From Omphiscola glabra (taxonomy: Eukaryota > Mollusca > Gastropoda > Lymnaeidae): DNA of 64,000 nucleotides. Under the pieces are notes generated by a model. That model made no database searches. It worked only from the letters and a program-made list of their open reading frames with translations, and was not told where the DNA came from. This document shows positions 12,332 to 24,300 of the stretch, in pieces; within the stretch, counting starts at the first letter, position 1, and each line of letters opens with the position of its first letter. The DNA is taken from contig OZ024802.1 of assembly GCA_964017045.1 (NCBI GenBank), positions 30,156,793 to 30,220,792 on the forward strand. The letters run 5' to 3'. The translations under genes were made by a program, and so were the position numbers.

Positions 12332-14630
12332 CATTTTGTAAGGTCAAGAAAATTATTTTAATTACTAACATCCAGTACTTTTCTTTAGATAAGAATGTGT
12401 CGGTATTATCACTTTGATAGGGGATGGAACAGAAATGAAGGGCGCCAAAGGCTCCTGATATTAATAGGAGATGGGGTTGGGTGAAGGGCTTATTGAGCCA
12501 ATCTCAAAAAATGTTTTGATACATTCTAAATGCAAGGTGCATTTTGGCACGTCTTGAAATTAGTTTTGCATAGATCTACACTTAATCACTGAGCAACAGA
12601 TGAGATGATAGTAGTGAGCATTTAGGTTTTCTTGACCTGATTGTGTTCATACACATCCTTTACTTTTAGTTGTTCTTAAATAGTGTTTTTTTTAAAGTAA
12701 TTTTTAATTCAAACTTTTTGTTTTTTATCAGAATTGATGGCTTACCGTAATAAATGATTTTAAAAAAATAAATATTTTCTGTTCAAAAAGTTGTTTGTCA
12801 CAAAAAAATACTGCTTAAAATATTGTATATGTTGAAGTATGTCCATAGATTTTTATGGCTATTTAAAACTGGTAAATTATTATATACTGGTAAATATGTA
12901 AAGAAGATAAGTTTTAGATAAGATATATTTGCAAAATGCAACATACATAAACCAATGTATGATTATCAGAGGGCAATTAAAGCAGAATATTTATTTTTAA
13001 AAATCAGGAATTAAAAGGTTTATTTGGAATTTCAAACTCCTATAACTTTCACGAGATAAATTACTTTTTAATTAGCAAATATCACCTATAGTAAAAAATA
13101 TTTGATTAACTTAAAAACACTTTAACACAACCCACCTACCCCAATTATCCCTGGAGTTTTATTTAAATTGACCAATTTTTCTTAAACTACCAACCCAAAA
13201 AATGGAATTTATTTTGAAAGTCGAAAATCTTGTTCACTAAACTTTGGGAAACCTGCTTCTCATGACACTTTTAATTAAAGCAAATTAAACTACATAAAGT
13301 TCTTTAAAAAATAGGGGCAACTTGATGTCCCTAGAAGCATGAGGTCCCCTAGAAGCATTAGGCCCACTAGAAGCATGAGGACCTAGGCAGCTGCCTAGTA
13401 TGCCTATGCCTTAAGAGGTCACTGAGTAATCTACAACTAGCTAGGCCTACGAAATAAAATTAATGAATTTGTTTTTGATTACTCAATTATACATATTGGT
13501 TGAAAATGATAACCAGATTCACAGTCAGGTTTTTTCAGGTTTTCCCATACTTTGTTTTGCTCATTTCCTGATTCATAGTCATACCAAATAGGATTAGGAA
13601 CAGTTGAGTGGTTAATGATATGAATAATTAACATCTATGATCAGTGTTGTGTAAGCTAATGACTACAATATAAATGAGATACTGTAGATATAGCCTACTA
13701 GCTAAGACAAAGATGTAATAGTATAATATATCATCACTAATGAGCAGGGGCAGGAGTTAATATTTTATTATCTGGAGTGGATGGAAATGTAAGTGATGAA
13801 TTGCTATTTCAATATATTTACTTTAACTTATTTATAGGCCCTAATAATAGTAATAAATGATAGTCAACATGTTCTGATGTTCCTGAACGTTTTTTTTGAA
13901 CCAGATATATTAATTGCTAATTTTAGGCCAAGGCTGAATCAAAATAAAGGTAAAGAATCAATTTTGCACAATTTTGGGATTGGAACTAATACATACTTAG
14001 CAGACTTCTACTAAATAGGCTACTTATCCTAATGATCTAGCATTTACATTTATATAGAAATAGTTAGCAGTAGGTGAGTAGCGTGAGTTTAATTTTTTGG
14101 AGGAGGGATTTAATGGCACCTTGGTATCCAAATTTTATTGATAATATTGGGGTTGGTGGGCATCCAGTCAAATAGGGGAATAACAATTCACCAACTGAAA
14201 TAGACTCTTTGAACTTCTTTAAATTGAAGAGGTGCGTTTAACCTCAATGCTTCAATTGGTGGTAACATAAAGCTAATCCCCCTAAGGCCATTTTAAGCAA
14301 TATTAAACACTTTGAATATTGATCAGAAGAAAATTAAACAACTGTTCTTGGGTGGGACCAAGGGTTGGCAACCTTTTTTGTGTTATTTCTATGAATTATT
14401 GAGAGCCACACATGATTATAGATAAGTAAACAAAAAAGAGCTGCATCTATCTTGAACCGTGGGCTGCTGGCCTCTGGGTTAGACAAATCAATAAAATTAT
14501 TTGAAGTTGAGTATCTAAGAATTTTGAAAAAATAACCAACTGAATCAAGTGTTCTAAGTGATAAGTATGAATTATTTGGGGAAAAAAAGCATTGGGTCAC
14601 AATATTTGTCAAAAATTCCGAAAAAATCAA
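12328..14630. other. intergenic, nothing recognised
   Basis: AT-rich sequence. A three-fold CTAGAAGCATGAGG-type repeat lies near 13330-13382. No gene signal. Confidence 0.4.
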
Positions 14631-14955
14631 ATGAAAGATCTGAAGGAGTGTAAAGAGTAGTGAAAGATCTGAAGGAGTGTAAAAGGTAGTGAAAGATCTG
14701 AAGGAGTATAAAAGGTAGTGAAAGATCTGAAGGAGTGTAAAGGGTAGTGAAAGATCTGAAGGAGTGTAAAGGGTAGTGAAAGATCTGAAGGAGTGTAAAG
14801 GGTAGTGAAAGATCTGAAGGAGTGTAAAGGGTAGTGAAAGATCTGAAGGAGTGTAAAGGGTAGTGAAAGATCTGAAGGAGTGTAAAGGGTAGTGAAAGAT
14901 CTGAAGGAGTGTAAAGGGTAGTGATAGATCTGAAGGAGTGTAAAGGGTAGTGAAA
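14631..14955. repeat. 29-bp minisatellite, about 11 copies
   Basis: Head-to-tail units containing GTGAAAGATCTGAAGGAGTG. The array ends about 190 bp upstream of the TRAF6 start codon, so it sits in the likely promoter or 5' UTR region. Confidence 0.95.
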
Positions 14956-15147
14956 AAAAAATAAAAAATTCAAATTTGTGTAATTTTTTGCTACAGAATT
15001 AAATTTAAAAATAAAAAGGAAAAGATAACTGATGTTATTTTCCATTTAAAATGTTTGACGTGAGAAAAAAAAAATTACTGAATGCATTTATCAGAATATT
15101 AAAACATTGTTGACATATTTCTCATTATTCCATATATTGAAGAAACA

Positions 15148-15380
15148 ATGAGTACCAGCAGTCTGGGGCATCCGTCTTACAGAAGTGCTGGGACTTCATC
15201 CAGCTGCAGCAATGAAAATCCATTTTCTTTCTCGCAATCCATGGAAGGCTATGATTTTGAGTTTGTTCCCCCAGTCGAACAACGGTACGAATGTCCCATA
15301 TGTTTACTCATACTCAGAGAACCCAGGCAGACCAAGTGTGGGCACAGATTCTGCAGAGACTGCATATTTCGATGGCTGCG
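15148..15380 (+). CDS. TRAF6: TRAF6 exon 1: start codon and most of the RING
   Basis: ATG at 15148. Encodes residues 1-77 plus two bases of codon 78; donor GTAAGA at 15381. Contains RING ligands C49 to C72. Confidence 0.9.
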
Positions 15381-18300
15381 GTAAGAATTTTATCTTGAAC
15401 ATGCGATAGAGCTTTCACCTCTGATATAATTAGTTTGCTAAAATCTTTGTGCTTTATTTGTCCTGAACCACTACAGGAAGACCTCTAGTGTTGGCAGCAT
15501 GCTGGAAATGGAAACACTGGGATGGTCACCACTGAAGGAATATTGACGATTATCCAGGCTCTCAATTATGTACAAGATTAAAAAAATGGGCTGGTCCACT
15601 GCTCCAGCATTAAACAGAAACTTATCCCTCTCCCCACTAGACAGCCATGAGGTCATGACAGGCAGTTCTGGCTCATAACAGCAAAAACACAGAACTGGAA
15701 CTCCTCATTCCTGCCAAAGACATTCTGGGACTGGAACAAGCTTCCAAAAAGGAACAGTTGAAGCGACAACAGTTGACACATTTGCGTCTATTGCCTCCTG
15801 CCTTCCACCCTCCAGTTCCTGATACCCTCGCTGAGTAGTCCTCGTAACCAGTGAAATATACTCTTCAATAACAGGCACAGAAACATTGTGAATCCCCTCT
15901 ACAGAAATAGGAGCCAGAATGATCAATACATTGATCGTAGGCCTTAATGATAAACAAGAAGAAATCAAGGAAAAATATTGAAAACTTGTATTCGTCTCAT
16001 ATTAGCTTTGAAACTATTATGTCTACTGAAAGATAACACTCAGATTTGAGTACTAAGCTTTGCCCTAGTACAAAGCAGTGTTATCTGGGAAAAATGATTG
16101 GTCAACACTTTGACTGAATGACAGCCCTCGCAACCCTTTATTTCCAAAAATCTTTTCTGTGACTGGTGGATACTTCATGGTGAAAACTAAAATAATTTAC
16201 TGTTCCTTCAGGTTGAATTCTTTAACTTATAGGGAATTGTATGTTCCACGATGTAACAAACTTCCCACGGTAGGCAAGTCTACTGCAGGGCAGTTATGGC
16301 TCTCTATGTTGTCAAGTGGAAGAACTCTATCTATTGAAACTCTAGTGTATTATTTCGTCTTCTTCTATTGTCCACACTTGTTATCAACAAGTAGAACAAC
16401 GCTCTATAAATATAATGATAACAGTTCTTTATTCACAGGATCCTATCACAGCGCTATTTGTCCACAAAACTGTAATATAAAAATTCCACATTGCACAACA
16501 CGGATGAAATAAATTCAGAACTAAATATTTAAGTTATTACCTATTATATGTCGTGTTCATATATGTTAACAGAGATTCGTGTACACGCTGTCCTGTGGAC
16601 AACGAGCCTCTTGTAGAGAACGATGTGTTCCCTGACAATTTTGCCAAAAGGGAGATTCTTAACTTTAACATCAGATGTCCGAACAAGAAGGATGGCTGTG
16701 ATAAAATCATTGCACTTGGCAAACTGCAGGTTTGTTTAAAATTTGAACTTTTTTTGTCATATTTAAAAAAATGTCAAGCTTGGAAAAAATACTACTACTC
16801 ATTAAGGTTACTCAAATGATCCATACACGATATTTGATCTCATTCCTCATTGTTTTGTTTCCTTTCTTAAAATAAATTTTAATGTTTTCCCCATCTTTAA
16901 TTAATTTATTTAGCCATCCTACGATGAACGTAGTGTGTGTTTTTTAGAATTTCCAATGATAATGTTCCTTAAATGAAGAGAGAAAGAAAAAGAACTTTTA
17001 TATGACATGGGTCAATTGGTCTAAACATACATATCGCTATAGTTCTTTTCAACCAAAACATGAAAGCTAAACAGAAATAGTTAACTTCTTCATGGGTCTT
17101 TACCCAAACTGGATGGCTTCGATGTGTAGGCTACAACGTTATCAATACTTTCGGTCTGCACACATGAAACGACCTAGGATAGGTCAGTTACAGAATAAGA
17201 CTTGTGTGTAAAGTATATCATCCCATGGGAGAACTCACACCACTGACACACATTTCCCCAACATTTACCACCAAGCTTTTTTTTTTAACACTCCACTTTT
17301 TGTTATTACTGTCTAAAATATTTAATTATCATTACATGCAAGACCAACCATTTACAAATTATAAAAGGGACTGAACAGCATATCTCAAATTTTAGAGGTT
17401 TGGTAAGTTTATGTTTGATGGGAACTTCTCATTCCTAGGGCTTTAACTGTAAAATTTTATTTAACGAGCCATTCTCTTCGTTTATTGGAGATTTTAAAAA
17501 AATAAAGTAAAATGTTGTTTCTCAACAGGTTCATCTAGAAGTATGTCCCCATGCTTTGGTGCCTTGTCCGTTTAAGTGTGCTTCAATTCTACACCGCTGT
17601 GACCTAGATGAGCACATGGAGACTCAGTGTGAACTGCGCACACTCTGTTGTGACAAATGCTTGGCCAGTGTCAAGGCCAACGTTATGGAGGTTAGCTAGT
17701 TTTTGTTGATGAGCCCCACCAGCAACAAATGCAATTTCTCATGGACCTTATTTAATTAATCTACATACTCTGCAATTACCCTGCATCAGATGAAATAAAA
17801 TTTTAAAAATCAAATTGATTATAGTTCAATTTTGGAGCTGACCAAAAAAATTGTATCAGGAAATTTGTTTGAAAGAAATTTCGTTGACGGAAAATTGATA
17901 GACGGAAGTTTGATAGAACGGAAGTTTGGTCGAATTTTATTTTCAGTTCACACAATCAAATTTTGCATCAAATTTCTTTTTGAATGCATTATTTTGTTTT
18001 ACTATATAGTATAGTGCGTTCAAAAAGAAATTTGATGAAAATTTTAAAGTGTGAACTGAAAATAAAGCTCGATCAAATTTCCATTTGACCAAACTTCTGT
18101 CTATTACATTTGCCGTCGACAAAATTTCTTTCAAACAAATTTCCGGTGTCCCCCAAAAATATATAATTTGGAGCTGACCAAAAACAAATTGGGGATGCAA
18201 ACATAAGTGAACATTCTTGTCACGGACATATCCCGTGTTTATGTTATGTGTCTGTGTTGATAATTTTGACAGTGAGAAATGCTGTTTTTCTTTTGGGAAT

Positions 18301-21300
18301 TCCCCATATATCGCACGAAGTTTAATAAATCATGAATGCACTATGACGCATTCCTGTTGGTGCGATAGATGGTTGCGGAGTTGTTATTATGGACGTCAGG
18401 CTCACCAAAACACTTCTTAGAAAGATTACAAAAGGTTCAAAACTCAGCTGCTAGGCTAGTTTTAAAGGCAAAAAAACGTGATCACGTCACACCACTACTT
18501 CATTCACTTCATTGGCTCCCTGTACAAGCACGGATTGATTATAAACTCTCTGTTCTGTGCCACAACTTTTTCTCAAATTCCTGCCCTTCCTATCTAACCG
18601 AAATTCTCTCTGTCTCTTCACCCCTTCGACAGCTTCGCTCCTCCGCAGACGATCGTATTCTTTCTGTCCCTAAGACTCGCACAAAAACATACGGTGAAAG
18701 ATCTTTCTCTTACTGTGCCCCCAAACAATGGAATTCTCTTCCACTACACATCAGAAATATATCGACCATCACAGCCTTCAAAACTGCACTCAAAACACAC
18801 CTCTTTAAACTTTACTATCCTGACTGATTCCCCCTCTGAAAGTTAAACGATGCTGCGGAGTGCCGTCCATGATGTCACATGTAAATTGATATGGAATGGT
18901 TGGTTTTTAATTTATATTTTTTAAGTTCATTTTAATTTGAATGTACAGCGTGGTGAGCCCAACCCTAGGCTTGGGTACCTTGTATGTACAGCGTGGTGAG
19001 CCCAGCCCTAGGCTGTGGTACCTTGTATGTACAGCGTGGTGAGCCCAGCCCTAGGCTTGGGTACCTTGTATGTACAGCGTGGTGAGCCCAGCCCTAGGCT
19101 GGGGTACCACGCTATAGAAAACTACCCATAATAATAATAATAATAATAATAAATTGTGAGTGATTTGTTGCTCTGGGGCGTTTCCATATGAACAGTATTG
19201 TTGCTGGTTTGGCTTTTATTTATTGTTGCTGGTTGGTTTTTATTTATTGTTGCTGGTTGGTTTGTTGTGCGTTGTATCTTGACACATCACACGAGTCATT
19301 AAGGTACATTTATTTCAAACCATATCGTGAAGTGCTTATCGGAGAGAAAGAAGGCGGAGTTTAGGCTCTGATTTGATAGTGTGTGTTTTCTGTGGCCATT
19401 GGAAGAGGGACCTACCCCTAGACCACCTACCGCCACAGTGGCGGCTCGTAAAACTAGCCACAATATATGAACCATACTAGGCCTTATAACTAGAGGAACA
19501 GGGTGTGAGCTCAATATGTTAAAAAGAAATATATTCTGAACAGTCTTCCTTTCCTTAATGTATTTTAAGAAATTGTAATTTATCTTCTACTTTTTAGTAC
19601 AGGTTAACTCCCCTTTTTAATATTTTTTTCTTCTACTTTTTAGTATTAAAATAATTGACTAATCTATTATCGACAAAAGGAGAACTATTTACTTTTTTAA
19701 ACATCCAACGCCTACAAAACCTCGGTTAAAGTGACTTAACTCTTTTCCTAGGCTTAAAACTAAAAAGTAGATCTGAGCTCCCCACCCAACCATTCACTCA
19801 TTGACACAGACGCAGGCAACCACGATAATTTGAACGACAGTTTTAACCCGCCTCTCTTGGCCTAGTACAATTTTCAAGTCGTTTTCCTGAACATTGCAGA
19901 AGAAATCTTAAAATGTCACATGTGTAAAAACGCTTCATAAACAAGATGGAAAAATTCAATTAGAGAGAAAGTCTTTAAAAAATATTTATAAATATAATTT
20001 TGCCAAATGAGTTCTGGTGCTTTGTCCGTTCGCCTGTGCTTCAATTTGACACCGCCATGACTTGGACGCGCTATTTTATTTTTAACTTTAAAATAAAATT
20101 CATTGACATTGTAGTCATGTGCATAATACACTGAAGAGGGAAATGTTAGAATATTATATATTTTCTGCATTACTCAAACTGCTGTGTAAAGTTGTTGCAT
20201 TATTGTTTTGTAATGAGATTGCACTATTGTTCTGTATAGTTGTTACATCACTGCTGCTACTTTACAGAGCCATCAGATTGTATGCCCCAAAGCGATTGTG
20301 CTATGTCCTTACTGTGGTCAGGAAACAGCTAAAGACCAGGTCAGTGCTTCCAAGTTTCAAATTCTATTCTCCATTGTCTATCTGGACATTGGCTGATAAA
20401 AAAACTTTCTTTAGACTTGTTAGATTACTACTGCCTCTATTAATTTAATGGACTTTTCTTACTTCTATGACACAATGTTCTAGTGGCAAGTTTTTTCAGG
20501 AAAACAAAATATCCAACAGAACTTATTAAAAACTTAAGAATTTTCTTTGAAACTTCAAAACTGCAAGGGGGCCTCGGAATATGAACTTAATCCATTCCGT
20601 TGGAATTCCCTTGTCAGAGTTCTGAGATAAAATAGACACGAACAATCTGTGTCGATATAACAATATATATTAAGCTTTAATAATAATTTTACAATACACA
20701 TAAGTAAACGTTTCGGCACATGCCTTCATCAGTACAACAAGACATATAAATAAGTAGAAATCAAATTTACATATATATATATACGCTATAAATATCCTAC
20801 CAAAAAAGGAAAGAGAGATGAAAACCAGAAAAAACTAAGTAAAGAAGAATGGAAAGATGATTTTGGGGACGATTTTTAGTTCCGAGATGATTTTTTTCTC
20901 TTTAAAGTAGTAGAAACTGGATTACTTTATTCCTGGGTCCTATAAACTCTATGGATGCCAGTCTTTAAGTTCTCAAACCACTTCCTGCTGGCGTTATACT
21001 CCTCCCTTTTACCCTTAGTAGTATCAGATATGCCTTTTCACTAAATCAGCGTGGAAGACCTCAGGGTTTCTAAAATGATATTGTCTCAGAAATGAACGGG
21101 GAAATGTGTGCGCACAAAAAACAAAAAAAAGAATGTGTCTGGTATTCAGATTCGAAAGCAGCATCTAGATATTGAGCCAAATTTCGCTTGACATTTTTGT
21201 TCAGATTCTAAGTAGTTTGATTTCTCGAGCGTTCAGATTCCAAGGCTTCGCTGTGTTTCTCACATTTTCCTGCCTAATTTGCTAACTGTTTAAAATGTCA

Positions 21301-24300
21301 TTAATAAAAATCCTAGCACCACATGGGTTTATTGAAGCACCTTTATTGATAACAAAAGTAAGCAAAGTTTAAATAAAAATTTTGTGAACTTGTTGACTCC
21401 AGCCAAGTCAGCTGTTTAAATAATCACGACTTTTTTCCTTTGTATTGCTAGATTCCTCATTTATTTCACACTGTGTTCAGTTACCAAAAATGAAATAAAT
21501 TGATGGAGTGATTCCCTTTTTTTCTTTCTTCTCCAAATCTTCTTTGATTTAGTTAAATGCTCATAAGCAGACTGAGTGCCAACACATCCAGATACAGTGT
21601 CCATTTTATCCATTCGGATGTGACCACACTGTAAGTAAAATAACAACCTCCTCTTCATTTAAAGTTTATTATTAACTGTTAGACGGGGGTAGTGGTCCGT
21701 CAATGTTGTCACGCTTCTAGTGGTAGGGGAAAGGGAGGGGGGGGTAGTGGTCCGTCATTGTTGTCACGCTTCTAGTGGTAGGGGAAAGGGAGGGGGTGGG
21801 GGGTAGTGGTCCGTCATTGGTGTGACGCTTCTAGTGGTAGGGGAAAGGGAGGGGGTGGGGGTAGTGGTCCGTCATTGGTGTGACGCTTCTAGTGGTAGGG
21901 GAAAGGGAGGGGTGGGGGGTAGTGGTCCGTCATTGTTGTCACGCTTCTAGTGGTAGGGGAAAGGGAGGGGGTGGGGGGGGTAGTGGTCCGTCATTGTTGT
22001 CACGCTTCTAGTGGTAGGGGAAAGGGAGGGGGTGGGGGGGTAGTGGTCCGTCATTGTTGTCACGCTTCTAGTGGTAGGGGAAAGGGAGGGGGTGGGGGGG
22101 GGTAGTGGTCCGTCATTGTTGTCACGCTTCTAGTGGTAGGGGAAAGGGAGGGGGTGGGGGGGTAGTGGTCCGTCATTGTTGTCACGCTTCTAGTGGTAGG
22201 GGAAAGGGAGGGGGTGGGGGGGTAGTGGTCCGTCATTGTTGTCACGCTTCTAGTGGTAGGGGAAAGGGAGGGGGTGGGTGGGGTAGTAGTCCGTCATTGG
22301 TGTCACGCTTCTAGTGGTAGGGGAAAGGGAGGGGGGGTAGTGGTCCGTCATTGGTGTCACGCTTCTAGTGGTAGTGGAAAGGGAGGGGGTGGGGGGGTAG
22401 TGGTCCGTCATTGGTGTCACGCTTCTAGTGGTAGGGGAAAGGGAGGGGGTGGCGGGGGTAGTGGTCCGTCATTGGTGTCACGCTTCTAGTGGTAGGGGAA
22501 AGGGAGGGGGTGGGGGGTATTATTCACACATTTGTGACAAGGGTGTCAAACATTTTCTGACACTTGATGACAAGGGTGTCAAACATTTTCTGACACATTT
22601 GTGACAAGGGTGTCAAACATTTTCTGACACTTGGTGACAAGGGTGTCAAACATTTTCTGACACTTGGTGACAAGGGTGTCAAACATTTTCTGACACTTGG
22701 TGACAAGGGTGTCAAACATTTTCTGACACTTGGTGACAAGGGTGTCAAACATTTTCTGACACTTGGTGACAAGGGTGTCAAACATTTTCTGACACTTGGT
22801 GACAAGGGTGTCAAACATTTTCTGACACTTGGTGACAAGGGTGTCAAAGATTTTCTGACACTTGGTGACAAGGGTGTCAAACATTTCCTGACACTTGGTG
22901 ACATTGCCACAAAATAGCCTGGCATCATTTATGGACGGCCGACGGCGCCTTAGGAGGTAGGTATTTACCTCCTAAAGAAAGTTACAATTTTTAATCGGTC
23001 TATAGCTCAACAGCTAATGAGGCCCTTGGGTGTCTTACAGTTTAAAAAAAATAATTTAAAATTAATTTCATGATGTGTTGAGTTTTGAAACAAAAACCAA
23101 CACCCCCCAATAAATAATCCTTTTGCTCCAAAAGTTAATGAACATTATTAACTAATTATAAAAGTGTGGGACTGCGATAAAGCTTTAAAGTAGATTAAAT
23201 AGACACGAACAATCTGTGTCGATATAACAATATATATTGAGCTTTAATAATAATTTTACATTACAAATAATCAAACGTTTCGGCACTTGCCTTCATCAGT
23301 ACAAGACGTACAAATTATTAGTATTAATCAAATGTACATAATATATATAGAGAGAGATTTAGTTAGGATTTATTTGTGTGACTTTTTGTGTGCTTTTTTC
23401 ATATTTAATAGTCATGCATTAAAATACTATTAGTTTTATCTCACCTGATCAAAAGGTGATTATTATAACCTATTGGCCTGTGACAATTTGAACCATTGGC
23501 CTGTGACAATAAGACTTAAAGGACAAAATGAAAGATGCTCATTTGTATAACATTTAGATTTAAATTTTGACCGATTCAATTCCAGATGACAAGGAGCAAA
23601 GAGAACGAGCACTTACAATCTCAGGTACCCGCACACATGAAACAGCTGTGCTGCGCTGTCACCACTATTGCCAGCCAGCTTGGCATGCCAAGAATCAACG
23701 TAGAGAAACAGCGCTCTTCCCCGCAGGAGGGTTTGACGGGAACGATGGACACCCTGCTTCGGATGTTTCACACCAGCTCCACCTCAGGGGCACTTGGCTT
23801 CTCAGAGGCCACACAAGAGCCCGGCGTCTCTTCTTCTGACAGCTCCCGAGCGACCCGTCAGCAGATGGACCTTGCTTCTGGTCAGAGGAGGCGAGGGCCA
23901 AGTCCTCACAGAAGTGAAACGGCAGCACTTGAAGAATACGTTGATGGAGACCATCGAATATCCACAACAATGTATCCCTCTAGTCTTCCGTTGAATCAAA
24001 ATGGGGCCAGCAATAATTCCAACTTTGTGCCTTTCCACTTCAGTGACCCGGGCGCTGGCCCACTTCTAAACTCTGTTCATTCTTTCACTACCCGAACTAA
24101 AAATCCTGTGTGTAGACTCAGCTACCAGTCCCACGCTACATTGACTGAAGACTCTGCCAATGGCCTAATGAGGGAGTTTTATCAGGACGATGAACTGTCA
24201 GGGTCATCTACGGTTTCTCAGGTTGCAAAACTAGTTCAAGAACTCAGTTTGAGCTTTGAAGAAAAAACAGCTGTTCAGCAGCAACAAATTAATGAACTTC

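Noticed and set aside
22524..22928. Repetitive [11 protein letters not shown] / [11 protein letters not shown] frames
   Set aside because: 33-bp minisatellite in TRAF6 intron 5.
23695..24038. Minus- and plus-strand frames overlapping TRAF6 exon 6
   Set aside because: Shadows of the genuine reading frame, which carries the coiled coil and MATH motifs.
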